A DNA stretch of 64,000 nucleotides from Hamadaea tsunoensis DSM 44101 (GCF_000428945.1 NZ_AUAX01000004.1:248001-312000); one strand, 5' to 3'; positions 47,880 through 58,851 are shown, counted from the stretch's first letter. Numbers and translations: made by a program. Notes: generated from the sequence alone by a model not told the origin.

Positions 47880-47920
47880 GGATCCCGGCGGGATCCGTAG
47901 TGACCTACTCAATCCACTAC
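47880..47920. promoter_or_regulatory. Hairpin and inverted repeat after the DUF151 gene
   Basis: GGATCCC-ggc-GGGATCC (47880-47896) is a strong hairpin just after the stop. GTAGTG (47897-47902) and CACTAC (47915-47920) form an adjacent inverted repeat. The first may end transcription, and the second may be an operator for the MerR gene, whose -10-like TATAGG lies at 47973-47978. Confidence 0.4.
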
Positions 47921-48080
47921 TCCCTTCGCGGCGTGTCCCGGTGTTGCGTGCACGGAGGCAAGGCGCCTCGGCTATAGGGTGATCGTTGTCGGATCTGGCA
48001 CCGGCGCTCTCCACCGCGGGCGTTCCACCATGCGGTCGACGAGTCGTGTGCTCCGGCGCCGCGGAGGTGGAGGTATTCGC

Positions 48081-48692
48081 ATGTACGAGCCCTACAGCCC
48101 CAGCCAGCCGGTTCTGGCGGACGACCCGGGCACGCCCGGGGACGCCCGGGAGACGGTCGGGTACCGCGGTGTCACCGCGTGCCACGCGGTCGGGATCAGC
48201 TACCGGCAGATCGACTACTGGGCGCGTACGGGGTTGGTGGTGCCGAGCGTCCGCGATGCGACGGGGTCGGGCACGCAACGCCTGTACTCCTTCCGGGATC
48301 TTGTGGTCCTCAAGGTAGTCAAACGATTGTTGGACGCCGGGGTGTCGCTCCAGAACATCCGCAAGGCGATCGAGACCCTGCGGACGCACGGTGTCGACGA
48401 CCTCGCCGCGATCACCCTCATCTCCGACGGCACCACGGTGTACGAGTGCCGGTCCGCCGAGGAGGTCGTCGACCTGCTGCAGGGCGGTCAGGGGGTGTTC
48501 GGCATAGCGATCGGCGGCGCCTTCAAGGAGATCCAGGGCTCGCTGTCGATGCTGCCGGGCGAACGGGCGGCCCCGGACGAACCGGCCGACGCCGGCGAGC
48601 CCGCGGCGGCCGACGGCGGACAGCTCATCGAGGCGCCGTTCGGCGTACCGGACGAGCTCGCCGCCCGCCGCGCCCGCCGCCGCGCCAGCTGA
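48081..48692 (+). CDS. MerR-family regulator (Rv1830 type)
   Basis: A 203-residue winged-HTH protein: GYRGVTACHAVGISYRQIDYWARTGLVVPSVRDA with TQRLYSFRDLVVLKVV, then a short coiled dimerisation helix (RLLDAGVSLQNIRKAIETLR) and a C-terminal region with FGIAIGGAFKEIQGSL. It is orthologous in position and sequence pattern to Rv1830, a MerR-like regulator linked to cell division in mycobacteria. ATG 48081 has GGAGGTGGAGGT upstream. It is the last gene of the conserved block before an inserted set of genes. Confidence 0.9.
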   Translation: MYEPYSPSQPVLADDPGTPGDARETVGYRGVTACHAVGISYRQIDYWARTGLVVPSVRDATGSGTQRLYSFRDLVVLKVVKRLLDAGVSLQNIRKAIETLRTHGVDDLAAITLISDGTTVYECRSAEEVVDLLQGGQGVFGIAIGGAFKEIQGSLSMLPGERAAPDEPADAGEPAAADGGQLIEAPFGVPDELAARRARRRAS

Positions 48693-48775
48693 GCCGCACC
48701 GCACCGCACCGCGCCGGGGTACGGCTCGACGGCGGCCTGCCCCCGGCTCCGAGCGTCGTGCATTACTGTCGCGGC

Positions 48776-50053
48776 ATGTCCGAGACGACTCTGGCGACGC
48801 CCGACGGCAGGCTCGTACGCCCGGCGGTCCCCGGCACGGCGACGACGCCGGACGGCGGCCCGCCGCAGCACGAGGCCGCCACGCCGACCGGCTGGTCGCG
48901 CTGGCGCCCGTCCGTGCTGGCCGGCCTGTGGACCTGGCTCGCCGCCCTCGGCATGTACGCCGTCGTCACCCTGGCCGGCTGGATGCCGATGCAGGACCTG
49001 GCGGCGAAGGCCGGTGATCCGCCGGTCAAGCTGCTGGACGCCGTCGACGCGTGGAACCGGTGGGACACCACCTGGTACCTGATCGTCGCGGATTCGGGCT
49101 ACCACTGGGACACCCGGGCGACGGCCTTCTACCCCGGCTACCCCCTCCTCGTCCGCTGGACCAACGCGGTCCTGCCCGGCGGCTCCTTCCAGGCCGGCCT
49201 GGTCGTCGCGGCGCTGGCCTGCCTGGCCGCCCTGATCGTCATCCACCGGCTGGCGGCCGAGGCCCTCGACGAGAAGCACGCCCGGCGGACCGTGTTCTAC
49301 CTGATGGCGTTCCCGACGGGGTTCTACCTCGTGGCCGCGTACAACGAATCGCTGTTCATCGCCCTGACCGCCGCGAGCCTGTACCTGATGCGGCGCCGGC
49401 TGTGGTGGCTCGCGGGCCTGTCGGCGGGCCTGGCGAGCGGGACCCGCATGGCCGGCGTGCTGATCGGCGTCGCGTTCGTGTACGAGTACCTGCGCCAGCA
49501 CGGCTGGTCGATCCGGAAGATCCGCTGGGACGCGCTGAGCGTCCTGCTGGTGCCGTCGGGGCTGCTGGCCTACATGTTCTATCTCTGGCGCTCGTTCGGG
49601 GACCCGCTGTACTTCCTGGAGGCGCAGAAGGCCTGGTTCCACGACGGCTTCCAGTTCCCGTGGAAGGTCGTCCACGACACCTTCCAGCTGATCTGGACGA
49701 CCGACCGGTGGCTGAGCCCGGACACCGCCCGCAACATCTTCAACCTCGGCACGGCGCTACTCGCCCTGGCCCTGTTCGTGCTGGCCTTCGTCGGGCCGTG
49801 GAAGCTCGGCCGGGAGAACCACTACCTGGTCGTGTTCGCCGCGCTGCCGATCCTGCTGCCGCTGTCCAACCCGATCCACTCGTTCTACCCGCTCAGCTCC
49901 ATGTGGCGGTTCGCCCTCGAGTGCATCCCGATGTTCATGGTCCTCGCGCGCATGGGCCGCAACGGCTTCTTCGACCGCTTCTATACCCTGGGCGCCGTGG
50001 GTCTCCAAGGTGTCATGATCATCACCTTCATGCAGAACAACTTCGTCGCATGA
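48776..50053 (+). CDS. PIG-V-like mannosyltransferase family membrane protein
   Basis: A 425-residue polytopic protein with about nine helices. Typical GT-C/PIG-V family elements are WNRWDTTWYLIVADSGY (the catalytic-Asp loop), AFYPGYPLL, FPTGFYLVAAYNESLFIAL and GLSAGLASGTRMAGVL. It probably transfers mannose from polyprenyl-phosphate-mannose to an extracytoplasmic lipid or protein. ATG 48776 follows TTACTGT by 6 nt. Its stop overlaps the ATG of the SanA-like gene. Confidence 0.88.
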   Translation: MSETTLATPDGRLVRPAVPGTATTPDGGPPQHEAATPTGWSRWRPSVLAGLWTWLAALGMYAVVTLAGWMPMQDLAAKAGDPPVKLLDAVDAWNRWDTTWYLIVADSGYHWDTRATAFYPGYPLLVRWTNAVLPGGSFQAGLVVAALACLAALIVIHRLAAEALDEKHARRTVFYLMAFPTGFYLVAAYNESLFIALTAASLYLMRRRLWWLAGLSAGLASGTRMAGVLIGVAFVYEYLRQHGWSIRKIRWDALSVLLVPSGLLAYMFYLWRSFGDPLYFLEAQKAWFHDGFQFPWKVVHDTFQLIWTTDRWLSPDTARNIFNLGTALLALALFVLAFVGPWKLGRENHYLVVFAALPILLPLSNPIHSFYPLSSMWRFALECIPMFMVLARMGRNGFFDRFYTLGAVGLQGVMIITFMQNNFVA

Positions 50054-50730
50054 AGATGCCCTCGCCGCGCGTACGCCGCTGGGTCGTCCGGGTCGTCCTC
50101 GCGGCCCTGGGCGCCGCGGTGGTCCTGGTCGCGGGCAGCCAGATCTGGATCCGGGCCGGCGCTTCCGGCCACGTGTACGCCGAAGCCGGCGTCCCGTCCC
50201 GGCCGGTGGCCCTCGTCCTGGGGGCGCAGGTGAACCCGGACGGGACCCTGTCGCCCTTCCTGGAGGCGCGGGTGTCCGCGGCGATGCGCCTCTACCAGGC
50301 CGGCAAGGTGCAGGCGATCCTCGTCTCCGGCGACCACGGCGAATGGAAGTACGACGAGCCCGGCCACATGCACGCCTGGCTGGTGGCGCACGGCGTACCG
50401 GACGTGAAGGTGGTCGACGACTACGCCGGGTTCGACACCTACGACTCCTGCCAGCGCGCGGTACGCATCTTCGGCGTCACCGGCGCGATCGTGCTGACCC
50501 AGAGCTACCACATCGACCGGGCGGTCACGTTGTGCCGCGAGGCCGGCATGGACGCGGTCGGGGTCGGCGACGACACCGCCCGGGCCTTCAAGGACCAGTG
50601 GCGCAACGCGAGCGTCCGCGAGCAGGGGGCGTACCTGAAGGCGGTCTTCGACACGGTCACCGGCCGGGACCCGGTGTACCTGGGCCCCCACGAACTCGGC
50701 GTGGCCCACGCCCTAGCCGCCCCCCGCTGA
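50050..50730 (+). CDS. SanA/YdcF-like DUF218 membrane protein
   Basis: 226 residues with one N-terminal transmembrane helix (about 9-30) and an external DUF218 domain. Motifs: VALVLGAQVNPDGTLSPFLEARV, AILVSGDHGEWKYDEP, DDYAGFDTYDSCQRA and LTQSYHIDRAV. E. coli SanA affects vancomycin sensitivity at high temperature and envelope permeability; the enzymatic role is unknown. It is translationally coupled (ATGA) to the mannosyltransferase, which suggests a shared envelope role. Confidence 0.88.
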   Translation: MKMPSPRVRRWVVRVVLAALGAAVVLVAGSQIWIRAGASGHVYAEAGVPSRPVALVLGAQVNPDGTLSPFLEARVSAAMRLYQAGKVQAILVSGDHGEWKYDEPGHMHAWLVAHGVPDVKVVDDYAGFDTYDSCQRAVRIFGVTGAIVLTQSYHIDRAVTLCREAGMDAVGVGDDTARAFKDQWRNASVREQGAYLKAVFDTVTGRDPVYLGPHELGVAHALAAPR

Positions 50731-50781
50731 CCTGGGCGTATGGTGAGTTGATCACCTCCGGGCGACCGACGGGGGAGCACA

Positions 50782-51306
50782 ATGGTCAAGAAACTGCTCA
50801 TCATCGGGGCGAGCGCGGTCCTTCTGCTCGCGGTACCTGCGACCGCGGCGACCGCGGCCGCCGTTCCCGCTGCGGCCCGGGCTGTGGCGCCGCACGCGGC
50901 GACGAGTGCCGTCGAGGCGGCCACCGTCAAGGTCGACGCCAATCTCCGCGCTCAGCCCAACACCAGTTCGCAGATCATCACCGGCCTGCCCGCCGGCACG
51001 CCCATCGACGTGCTCTGCTGGGGTTACGGCGAGGCGACGTACGGCGACGACGCGTACGGGTCCATGTGGCTGTTCACCTCGCTCGGCGGCTGGGTCCACT
51101 CGTTCCTGGTCACTCCGGTGGATGTGGGGCCGTGCGCGGGTGGCGCCTACGACTCGTCCGCTCCGCGTACCGGCGGCACGGGGTTCGCCAACTGCGCGCA
51201 GGCGATCGCGGCGGGGGCGGCGCCGATGCTCGCCGGAGAGCCGGGATACGCCCCTCACCTGGACCGTGACGGCGACGGCATCGCCTGTGAGTGGTCCGAA
51301 CCCTGA
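50782..51306 (+). CDS. Secreted SH3-like protein with excalibur calcium-binding domain
   Basis: 174 residues. A Sec signal peptide (about 1-27) precedes an SH3b-type domain (about 46-112; VKVDANLRAQPNTSSQIITGLPAGTPIDVLCWGYGE) and an excalibur domain (about 134-172; FANCAQAIAAGAAP and DRDGDGIACEW). The DxDxDGxxCE loop of the last binds Ca2+. Such proteins act at the cell surface; the target is unknown. ATG 50782 has GGGGGAG upstream. Confidence 0.9.
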   Translation: MVKKLLIIGASAVLLLAVPATAATAAAVPAAARAVAPHAATSAVEAATVKVDANLRAQPNTSSQIITGLPAGTPIDVLCWGYGEATYGDDAYGSMWLFTSLGGWVHSFLVTPVDVGPCAGGAYDSSAPRTGGTGFANCAQAIAAGAAPMLAGEPGYAPHLDRDGDGIACEWSEP

Positions 51307-51345
51307 CCGCTCGCTTCGTGATCCCGGGCCCTGAGCACGGCCGCG

Positions 51346-51942
51346 TTACGCGAGGAGGGAGCGCAGGAGGGCGGCGTAGCGTTCGGGCGCGTCCGGGCGG
51401 TCGCGGCCCGTGAAGTGCGCGAGGAACGCCGCCTGGAAGCATCCGCCGAGGAACAGGTCCGCGGCGGCCTCGACGTCGGCGTCCGCGCGTACGCGGCCCA
51501 GTTGCTGCTCGGCCGCGAGGTAGCGGGCGAGGGCCTGGTTGGCCAGGTGCGGGCCCATGCCGAGCTGGCGCAGGCGGGTCCGGTGGGTGTCGAGGATGAC
51601 CGGGTCGGAGAAGATCGACGCGAACATCGGGAAGTTGTGGTGGTAGAAGGCGATCGCGGCCGAGGCGAGTTCGGCGAGGTTCGCCTCGACGGTGGCCGTG
51701 CCGGGCTTGGTCGTCAGGGCCCGCTGCATGTCGGGGAAGCGCGGCGAGCGCTCGTGCAGGACGCCGAGGAAGATCTCCGACTTGTCGGTGAAGTGCTTGT
51801 AGAGCGCGGCTTCCGAGAAGCCGGCCGCCTTGGCGATCTCCTTGGTGGTGGCCCGGGCGAGGCCCTGCTCCTGGATGACGCGCAGGGCGGCATCGAGGAT
51901 GATCTCGCGGGTCTGGGCCACGGTGACCTCCAGCCTTGACAT
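51346..51942 (-). CDS. TetR-family repressor
   Basis: A 198-residue regulator. The HTH is at about residues 12-55 (IILDAALRVIQEQGLARATTKEIAKAAGFSEAALYKHF), with a helical ligand-binding C-terminal domain. ATG 51942 is directly adjacent to an inverted repeat, and a second, stronger palindrome lies in the promoter of the divergent NAD(P)-binding gene, so autoregulation and control of that gene are likely. The inducer is unknown. Confidence 0.92.
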   Translation of the reverse strand: MSRLEVTVAQTREIILDAALRVIQEQGLARATTKEIAKAAGFSEAALYKHFTDKSEIFLGVLHERSPRFPDMQRALTTKPGTATVEANLAELASAAIAFYHHNFPMFASIFSDPVILDTHRTRLRQLGMGPHLANQALARYLAAEQQLGRVRADADVEAAADLFLGGCFQAAFLAHFTGRDRPDAPERYAALLRSLLA

Positions 51943-51943
51943 G

Positions 51944-51992
51944 GTGAGTGAACACTAACCATCATAGGGGTGAGTAAGCACTTACTCACCCC
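51944..51992. promoter_or_regulatory. Two TetR operator candidates in the divergent promoter
   Basis: Site 1, GTGAGTGAACACTAAC (51944-51959), is an imperfect palindrome next to the tetR start. Site 2, GGGGTGAGTAAG-ca-CTTACTCACCCC (51967-51992), is a perfect 12-bp inverted repeat. Both share AGTG/GAGTAA-type half-sites, as expected for one repressor occupying two sites. Confidence 0.75.
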
Positions 51993-52032
51993 TGGGCGGG
52001 CGTGTCCGGGGTACGCACGTGGGGGAGGGTCC

Positions 52033-52665
52033 ATGAAGCTCACAGTCTTCGGCGCCACCGGCGGGATCGGCACGGAGGTCGTCCGCCAGGCGCTGCGCTC
52101 GGGGCATTCCGTGACCGCGGTCGTCCGCGACCCGGCACGGCTGCCGGTCGAGGACGGGGCCTTGGAGAAGGTCGTGGCGGACGTGTTCGACGCCGAGGAG
52201 ATCGCGGCCTACGTCAAGGGCGCCGACGCCGTGGTGAGCGCGCTGGGGCCCCGCGAAGGCGGTCCGGCGACGGTCGTGCGCGACGGGGCGGCCGCGGTCC
52301 GCTGGGCGATGCGCGAGACGGGCGTACGCCGGATCGTGCTCGTCTCGGCCGCCGGCCAGAAGACCGCGCCGGGCGACGACCCGCTGACGCGCTACGTCGC
52401 GAAGCCGATCGTGCAGCGGGTGTTCCGGGACGGCTTCGCCGACCTGGCCGCGATGGAGACGGTGATCCGCGGCAGCGGCCTGGACTGGACGCTCGTACGC
52501 CCGCCGCGGCTGGTCGACAAGCCGGGCCGGGGCCGCTACCGGCGGGGCGTCGACCGCAACGTGCCGTTCGGCTTCTCGATCGCCCGGGCGGACGTCGCGA
52601 CCGAGATCCTGCGGGCGGTCCCGGATCCGCTGACCTTCGGCCACGAGGTCTGGATCGCCTACTGA
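52033..52665 (+). CDS. NAD(P)-binding atypical SDR (NmrA/SDR_a5-like)
   Basis: A 210-residue Rossmann protein: FGATGGIGTEVVRQAL (residues 5-20), VVRDPARLPV, DAVVSALGP, RIVLVSAAG and LDWTLVRPPRL. Belongs to the small NAD(P)H-binding group related to flavin reductase/BVR-B. The substrate is unknown. ATG 52033 has GGGGGAGGG upstream and is divergent from a TetR gene, whose palindromes lie in its promoter, so it is probably an inducible detoxification or redox gene. Confidence 0.9.
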   Translation: MKLTVFGATGGIGTEVVRQALRSGHSVTAVVRDPARLPVEDGALEKVVADVFDAEEIAAYVKGADAVVSALGPREGGPATVVRDGAAAVRWAMRETGVRRIVLVSAAGQKTAPGDDPLTRYVAKPIVQRVFRDGFADLAAMETVIRGSGLDWTLVRPPRLVDKPGRGRYRRGVDRNVPFGFSIARADVATEILRAVPDPLTFGHEVWIAY

Positions 52666-52712
52666 CCCGCCCAGGCGCCCTACGGCCGCGCACGGGCGCC
52701 CGGGCGCCCGGC

Positions 52713-52793
52713 CAAGATCGGGTTTGGATCAGGTTTTCGCACGTAATCATGGGTCATGATTACGTGGATTTCCCTGATCCAAACCCGATCTTG
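52713..52793. repeat. Palindromic repeat family A, copy 3 (variant)
   Basis: Perfect 21-bp arms (52713-52733 and 52773-52793). Two bases differ from the other copies (CAAGATCGGG instead of CAAGATCCCG), and both are compensated in the other arm. The core carries a perfect 12-bp palindrome, CACGTAATCATG-ggt-CATGATTACGTG (52740-52766). It lies between convergent gene ends. Confidence 0.85.
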
Positions 52794-52836
52794 CCCCCGG
52801 GCCGGGCCGGGCCGCGCCCGGGCCGGGCAGTGGACC

Positions 52837-53823
52837 TCAGTAGTGCTTGGCGATCGCGGCCAGCTCGTCCTCGGTGAACGCGAGGTTGTCCAGCGCCGCG
52901 ATGTTGTCCTCCAACTGCTTCACGCTGGAGGCGCCGATGATGAGGCTGGTCATCCGCGGGTCGCGCAGCGCCCAGGCCAACGCCATCTGCGCCAGGGTCT
53001 GGCCGCGGCCGGCCGCGATCTCGTTGAGCGCGCGTACCTGGGCCATGCGGGCGTCGCTCAGGTCCGACTCGTTGAGGAAGACGCTCGTGGCCACCCGCGA
53101 ATCGGCCGGTACGCCGTTCAGGTACCGGTCGGTCAGCAGGCCCTGGGCCAGCGGCGAGAACGCGATGCAGCCCGCGCCGACGGCTTCCAGGGCGTCGAGC
53201 AGGTTGTCGTCCTCGATCCACCGGTTCGTGATCGCGTACGAGGGCTGGTGGATGAGCAGCGGCGTACCCAGCTCCTTCAGGATCGCCGCGGCCTCGGCGG
53301 TCTGCTCGGAGCTGTAGGACGAGATGCCGGCGTACAGCGCCTTGCCCGACCGGACGGCCGCGTCGAGGGCCATCATGGTCTCCTCCAGCGGCGTCTCCGG
53401 GTCGAACCGGTGGCTGTAGAAGATGTCGACGTAGTCCAGGCCCATCCGCTTGAGGGACTGGTCCAGCGACGCCGTCAGGTACTTGCGCGACCCCCACTCG
53501 CCGTACGGGCCGGGCCACATCAGGTAGCCGGCCTTCGTGGAGATCACCATCTCGTCCCGGTACGCGCCGAGGTCCTCCGTCAGCAGGCGGCCGAAGGTCT
53601 GCTCGGCCGAGCCGGGCGGCGGCCCGTAGTTGTTCGCCAGGTCGAAGTGGGTCACGCCGAGGTCGAACGCGCGCAGCACGATGTCGCGCTGGGTCGCGTA
53701 CGAGCGCTCGTGCCCGAAGTTGTGCCACAGGCCGAGCGAGATGGCCGGCAGCTTCAGGCCACTGCGCCCGGTGCGGCGGTAGGTCATGGTGTCGTAGCGG
53801 TCGGAGGCGGCGGTGTAAGTCAC
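52837..53823 (-). CDS. Aldo/keto reductase (glyceraldehyde-3-phosphate reductase-like)
   Basis: A 328-residue AKR of the YghZ/Kv-beta-like group, with RRTGRSGLKLPAISLGLWHNFG near the N-terminus. The catalytic tetrad is in HFDLANNYGPPPGSAE (Asp, Tyr), ISTKAGY (Lys) and DIFYSHRFD (His). The C-terminal SLIIGASSVKQLEDN is an NADPH-binding element. Reduces small aldehydes, possibly L-glyceraldehyde 3-phosphate or methylglyoxal. GTG 53823 (VTYTAASDRYD) matches the usual start of homologues. It is divergent from the gcvP riboswitch region. Confidence 0.92.
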   Translation of the reverse strand: MTYTAASDRYDTMTYRRTGRSGLKLPAISLGLWHNFGHERSYATQRDIVLRAFDLGVTHFDLANNYGPPPGSAEQTFGRLLTEDLGAYRDEMVISTKAGYLMWPGPYGEWGSRKYLTASLDQSLKRMGLDYVDIFYSHRFDPETPLEETMMALDAAVRSGKALYAGISSYSSEQTAEAAAILKELGTPLLIHQPSYAITNRWIEDDNLLDALEAVGAGCIAFSPLAQGLLTDRYLNGVPADSRVATSVFLNESDLSDARMAQVRALNEIAAGRGQTLAQMALAWALRDPRMTSLIIGASSVKQLEDNIAALDNLAFTEDELAAIAKHY

Positions 53824-53939
53824 AGGCAACACCCTAGACGGGTTTCAGAGAGCGTTTTCCGGGAACCCGACGGGTACGCCGTGGTCAGACGCGTGGGGCA
53901 GGTAACAGCACCGACATGATCGCGCTGGTAATCTGAGCC

Positions 53940-54060
53940 TCAGCTGGTACGCCCGCGCGGGAGAGTCCGTGCACGCATCACGGCGCCGAAGGGGCAATTC
54001 CTCCCCGGAACCTCTCAGGCACCCGGACCGTGCGGGTCGGCAACGCTGGAGCAGGGCCCG
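53940..54060 (+). ncRNA. Glycine riboswitch upstream of gcvP
   Basis: The aptamer hallmarks occur in order: GCGCGGGAGAGTCC (53955-53968), GCGCCGAAGGGGCAA (53983-53997), CCGGAACCTCTCAGGC (54005-54020) and GGACCG (54025-54030). Only one complete aptamer is visible, so this looks like a singlet type. It precedes gcvP, the classical target; glycine binding should turn on expression. Confidence 0.92.
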
Positions 54061-54083
54061 ACGCGGTGCCCGGTGACAGCGGG

Positions 54084-54106
54084 GGAGGGACGCCCTTTGT
54101 CCTTCC
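54084..54106 (+). promoter_or_regulatory. Expression-platform hairpin of the glycine riboswitch
   Basis: GGAGGGAC (54084-54091) can pair with GTCCTTCC (54099-54106) through one G-U pair. The purine arm could otherwise pair with the aptamer, and the hairpin lies 22 nt before the gcvP ATG. It probably controls access to the ribosome site GGGAG (54113-54117). Confidence 0.45.
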
Positions 54107-54128
54107 ACAGCCGGGAGAACACATACCG

Positions 54129-56935
<2,807 letters not shown>

Positions 56936-56939
<4 letters not shown>

Positions 56940-56983
56940 TCACAAGGCTGATCACGAACACAAGGCTGATCGCAAACACAAGG
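56936..56983 (+). repeat. 18-bp direct repeat at the gcvP stop
   Basis: CTGATC[AG]C[GA]AACACAAGG occurs at 56948-56965 and 56966-56983, with a shortened first copy (CTGATCACAAGG, 56936-56947) that contains the gcvP stop codon. Slippage here would not alter the protein. Confidence 0.8.
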
Positions 56984-57009
56984 CCCGGCCGTGGTGCGCG
57001 GCCGGGCCT
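56981..57009 (+). terminator. Terminator hairpin after gcvP
   Basis: AGGCCCGGCCG-tggtgcg-CGGCCGGGCCT is a perfect 11-bp GC-rich stem 42 nt after the stop codon. It is followed by a short, T-containing tail (GCAAGTCTTTGG), typical of high-GC terminators that lack long T-runs. Confidence 0.85.
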
Positions 57010-57106
57010 GCAAGTCTTTGGAGCTCGTCTTCGGTGCCGTGGTGCGTTCCGGCTACCTCCGGGTCAGCCGGTCCTGCGGCTACGCTGTCGCAGCGTGTGG
57101 GCCGTA

Positions 57107-57304
57107 TCACGCCATGGCGTGTACGGCCGGGCCCCGGTGCGGTGCGATCATGCTTCCGTCGGGAAGCAGCTCGCCGGTGTCCTCGAAGGAGATGACACCG
57201 TTGCAGAGGAGGCTCCAGCCCTGCTCCGGGAAGGAGGCGACGACGCGGGCCGCGTCACGGTCCACGGCGTCGGCGGTGGGGCAGGGCGGTTGGTGCTGGC
57301 ACAT
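57107..57304 (-). CDS. DUF5999 family small protein
   Basis: 65 residues, MCQHQPPCPTADAVDRDAAR at the start, then WSLLCNGVISFEDTGELLPDG and PHRGP. This closely follows the conserved actinobacterial DUF5999 pattern with three Cys near the N-terminus and centre, which could bind a metal. The function is unknown. It is divergent from the chorismate enzyme gene and convergent with gcvP behind its terminator. Confidence 0.88.
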   Translation of the reverse strand: MCQHQPPCPTADAVDRDAARVVASFPEQGWSLLCNGVISFEDTGELLPDGSMIAPHRGPAVHAMA

Positions 57305-57507
57305 GGGGTGGTCTCCGCTGGGTTGGCGGCGGGTCCTCGCGTCACGGTGGTGGCGCTGCGGCTCGCCGGTTGTGGAGTTGGTCACATGAACAGTCACGCA
57401 CGCTACCCTGCCGAACGATGCGTTTTCGAGCAGGTAACGGCCATCACACCCGGTAATCAACCCTTTGGACGATACAAGTGCGCCCGATCGTCGTAGATTC
57501 GGTATCC

Positions 57508-58851
57508 ATGCGGAGGCTGGCACCCCTTCCCGGGGCGCCCGTGATGCCCGCCCGGTGCCGGGCTCACGCGGTGCCGGCGGCGCGCCTCGAATGGTGGCTC
57601 GGACAATCGCTCCCACCAGGCGTGAATGAACCAGCTGAGCTGCTGGAACACTTTCTCACGCGGCACGGCCTCGCCGTGGGTGATCTCTCTTCGCGGGCCG
57701 GAACGGACCCTGCCGGACCCTCGTCGCACACCGTGTGCGGGGCCGCCGTCTTCCTCTCCGCGGCGGCCTCCGCGGCCATGGCCGGAGCACTGCCGGGACG
57801 GCCGACTCCGGCCCCCGATGTCCCTGATCTGACCGCGATCGTGTACGCGAATTCGCGATCAACAGTGACGCAGAGTAGCGATCTTGGCTCTGGACCTGGC
57901 TCAGCCGATCTCGATCTTGAAAACGGGAGCGCTCCCAACGGGACTTATCGCGCATGCTCCGAGTTCATTTCGCCCGCCGGGCGCGAGACATGGACCGGCG
58001 GCGATTCGCGTACGGGCGGCATCGGTGGTATGAGCGGCGAACCCTGGCGGCTGGGCGCCTGGCGGCCGAGCTGGACGCCGGCCGAGCACGCCGGGGCCGT
58101 CCAGGCCGTCCGCGAGGCGATCGCCCGGGGCGACGTGTACCAGGTGAACGTCGTCGGCCACGCGGCGGCGGCGTACACGGGCGATCCCCGGCCGGCCCTG
58201 CGGCGGCTGGCCACCCTGCGCGGGGCGCACTACGCCGGTCTGATCGAGGGCGACGGCTGGGCGATCGCCTGCGCGTCCCCCGAGACCCTCGTGTCCGTAC
58301 GCGACGGGGTGGCCGTCACCCGCCCGATCAAGGGGACCGCCCGGGCGACCGAGGAAGGCCGGCGGGAACTGCTCGCGTCGGAGAAGGAACGCGCCGAGCA
58401 CGTGATGATCGTGGACCTCGAACGCAACGACCTGGCCCGGATCGCCGAGATCGGCTCGGTCTCGGTCGACGAGCTGTTCGCCCTGCGCCACTGGGGTGAC
58501 CTGTGGCAGGCGGAGTCGACCGTGGCGGCCCGGCTGCGGCCGGGGACCGGCCTGGCCGCCCTGCTGCGGGCGCTGTGCCCCGGCGGCTCGGTGACCGGCG
58601 CGCCGAAGCTCGCCGCGCTGGCCGAGATCGCCCGGCTGGAACCCGTCGGCCGGGGCGCCTCGATGGGCGCGTTCGGCTGGGTCGGCCACGACCACGTCGA
58701 CCTCGGGCTGACGATCAGGACGGTCGCGGCGACGCGTACGGAGCTGCACCTGTGGGCCGGCGGCGGGATCACCTGGGGCAGCGACCCGGCCGCCGAGGTG
58801 GCCGAGGCCGCCGCCAAAGCCGCCCCGATCCGGGCCCTCCTCGCCAGCTGA
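57508..58851 (+). CDS. Chorismate-binding enzyme (PabB/anthranilate synthase component I-like)
   Basis: 447 residues from ATG 57508, which follows TAGATT by 8 nt; GTG 57478 would add ten residues. The C-terminal chorismate-binding domain has VYQVN, TRPIKGTAR with the PabB-type Lys, DLERNDLARIAEIGSV, CPGGSVTGAPK and LWAGGGITWGSDP. It likely makes aminodeoxychorismate for folate, or a related intermediate; a glutamine amidotransferase partner is not adjacent. The N-terminal third is poorly conserved. Residues about 115-155 (57850-57975) use AT-rich codons (TCA, ACA, CTT, TAT) and contain GATCTTG twice, as if a palindromic repeat had inserted in frame. Confidence 0.85.
   Translation: MRRLAPLPGAPVMPARCRAHAVPAARLEWWLGQSLPPGVNEPAELLEHFLTRHGLAVGDLSSRAGTDPAGPSSHTVCGAAVFLSAAASAAMAGALPGRPTPAPDVPDLTAIVYANSRSTVTQSSDLGSGPGSADLDLENGSAPNGTYRACSEFISPAGRETWTGGDSRTGGIGGMSGEPWRLGAWRPSWTPAEHAGAVQAVREAIARGDVYQVNVVGHAAAAYTGDPRPALRRLATLRGAHYAGLIEGDGWAIACASPETLVSVRDGVAVTRPIKGTARATEEGRRELLASEKERAEHVMIVDLERNDLARIAEIGSVSVDELFALRHWGDLWQAESTVAARLRPGTGLAALLRALCPGGSVTGAPKLAALAEIARLEPVGRGASMGAFGWVGHDHVDLGLTIRTVAATRTELHLWAGGGITWGSDPAAEVAEAAAKAAPIRALLAS

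Noticed and set aside
54040-54084. A second glycine aptamer before gcvP
   Set aside because: The sequence GGAGCAGGGCCC..GTGACAGC has none of the conserved GGAGAG and CCGAAGG elements in order, so only a single aptamer is supported.
57107-57616. Longer 169-codon version of the DUF5999 gene
   Set aside because: The conserved family start MCQHQPPCP lies at 57304; the extension covers the divergent promoter and the chorismate gene start.
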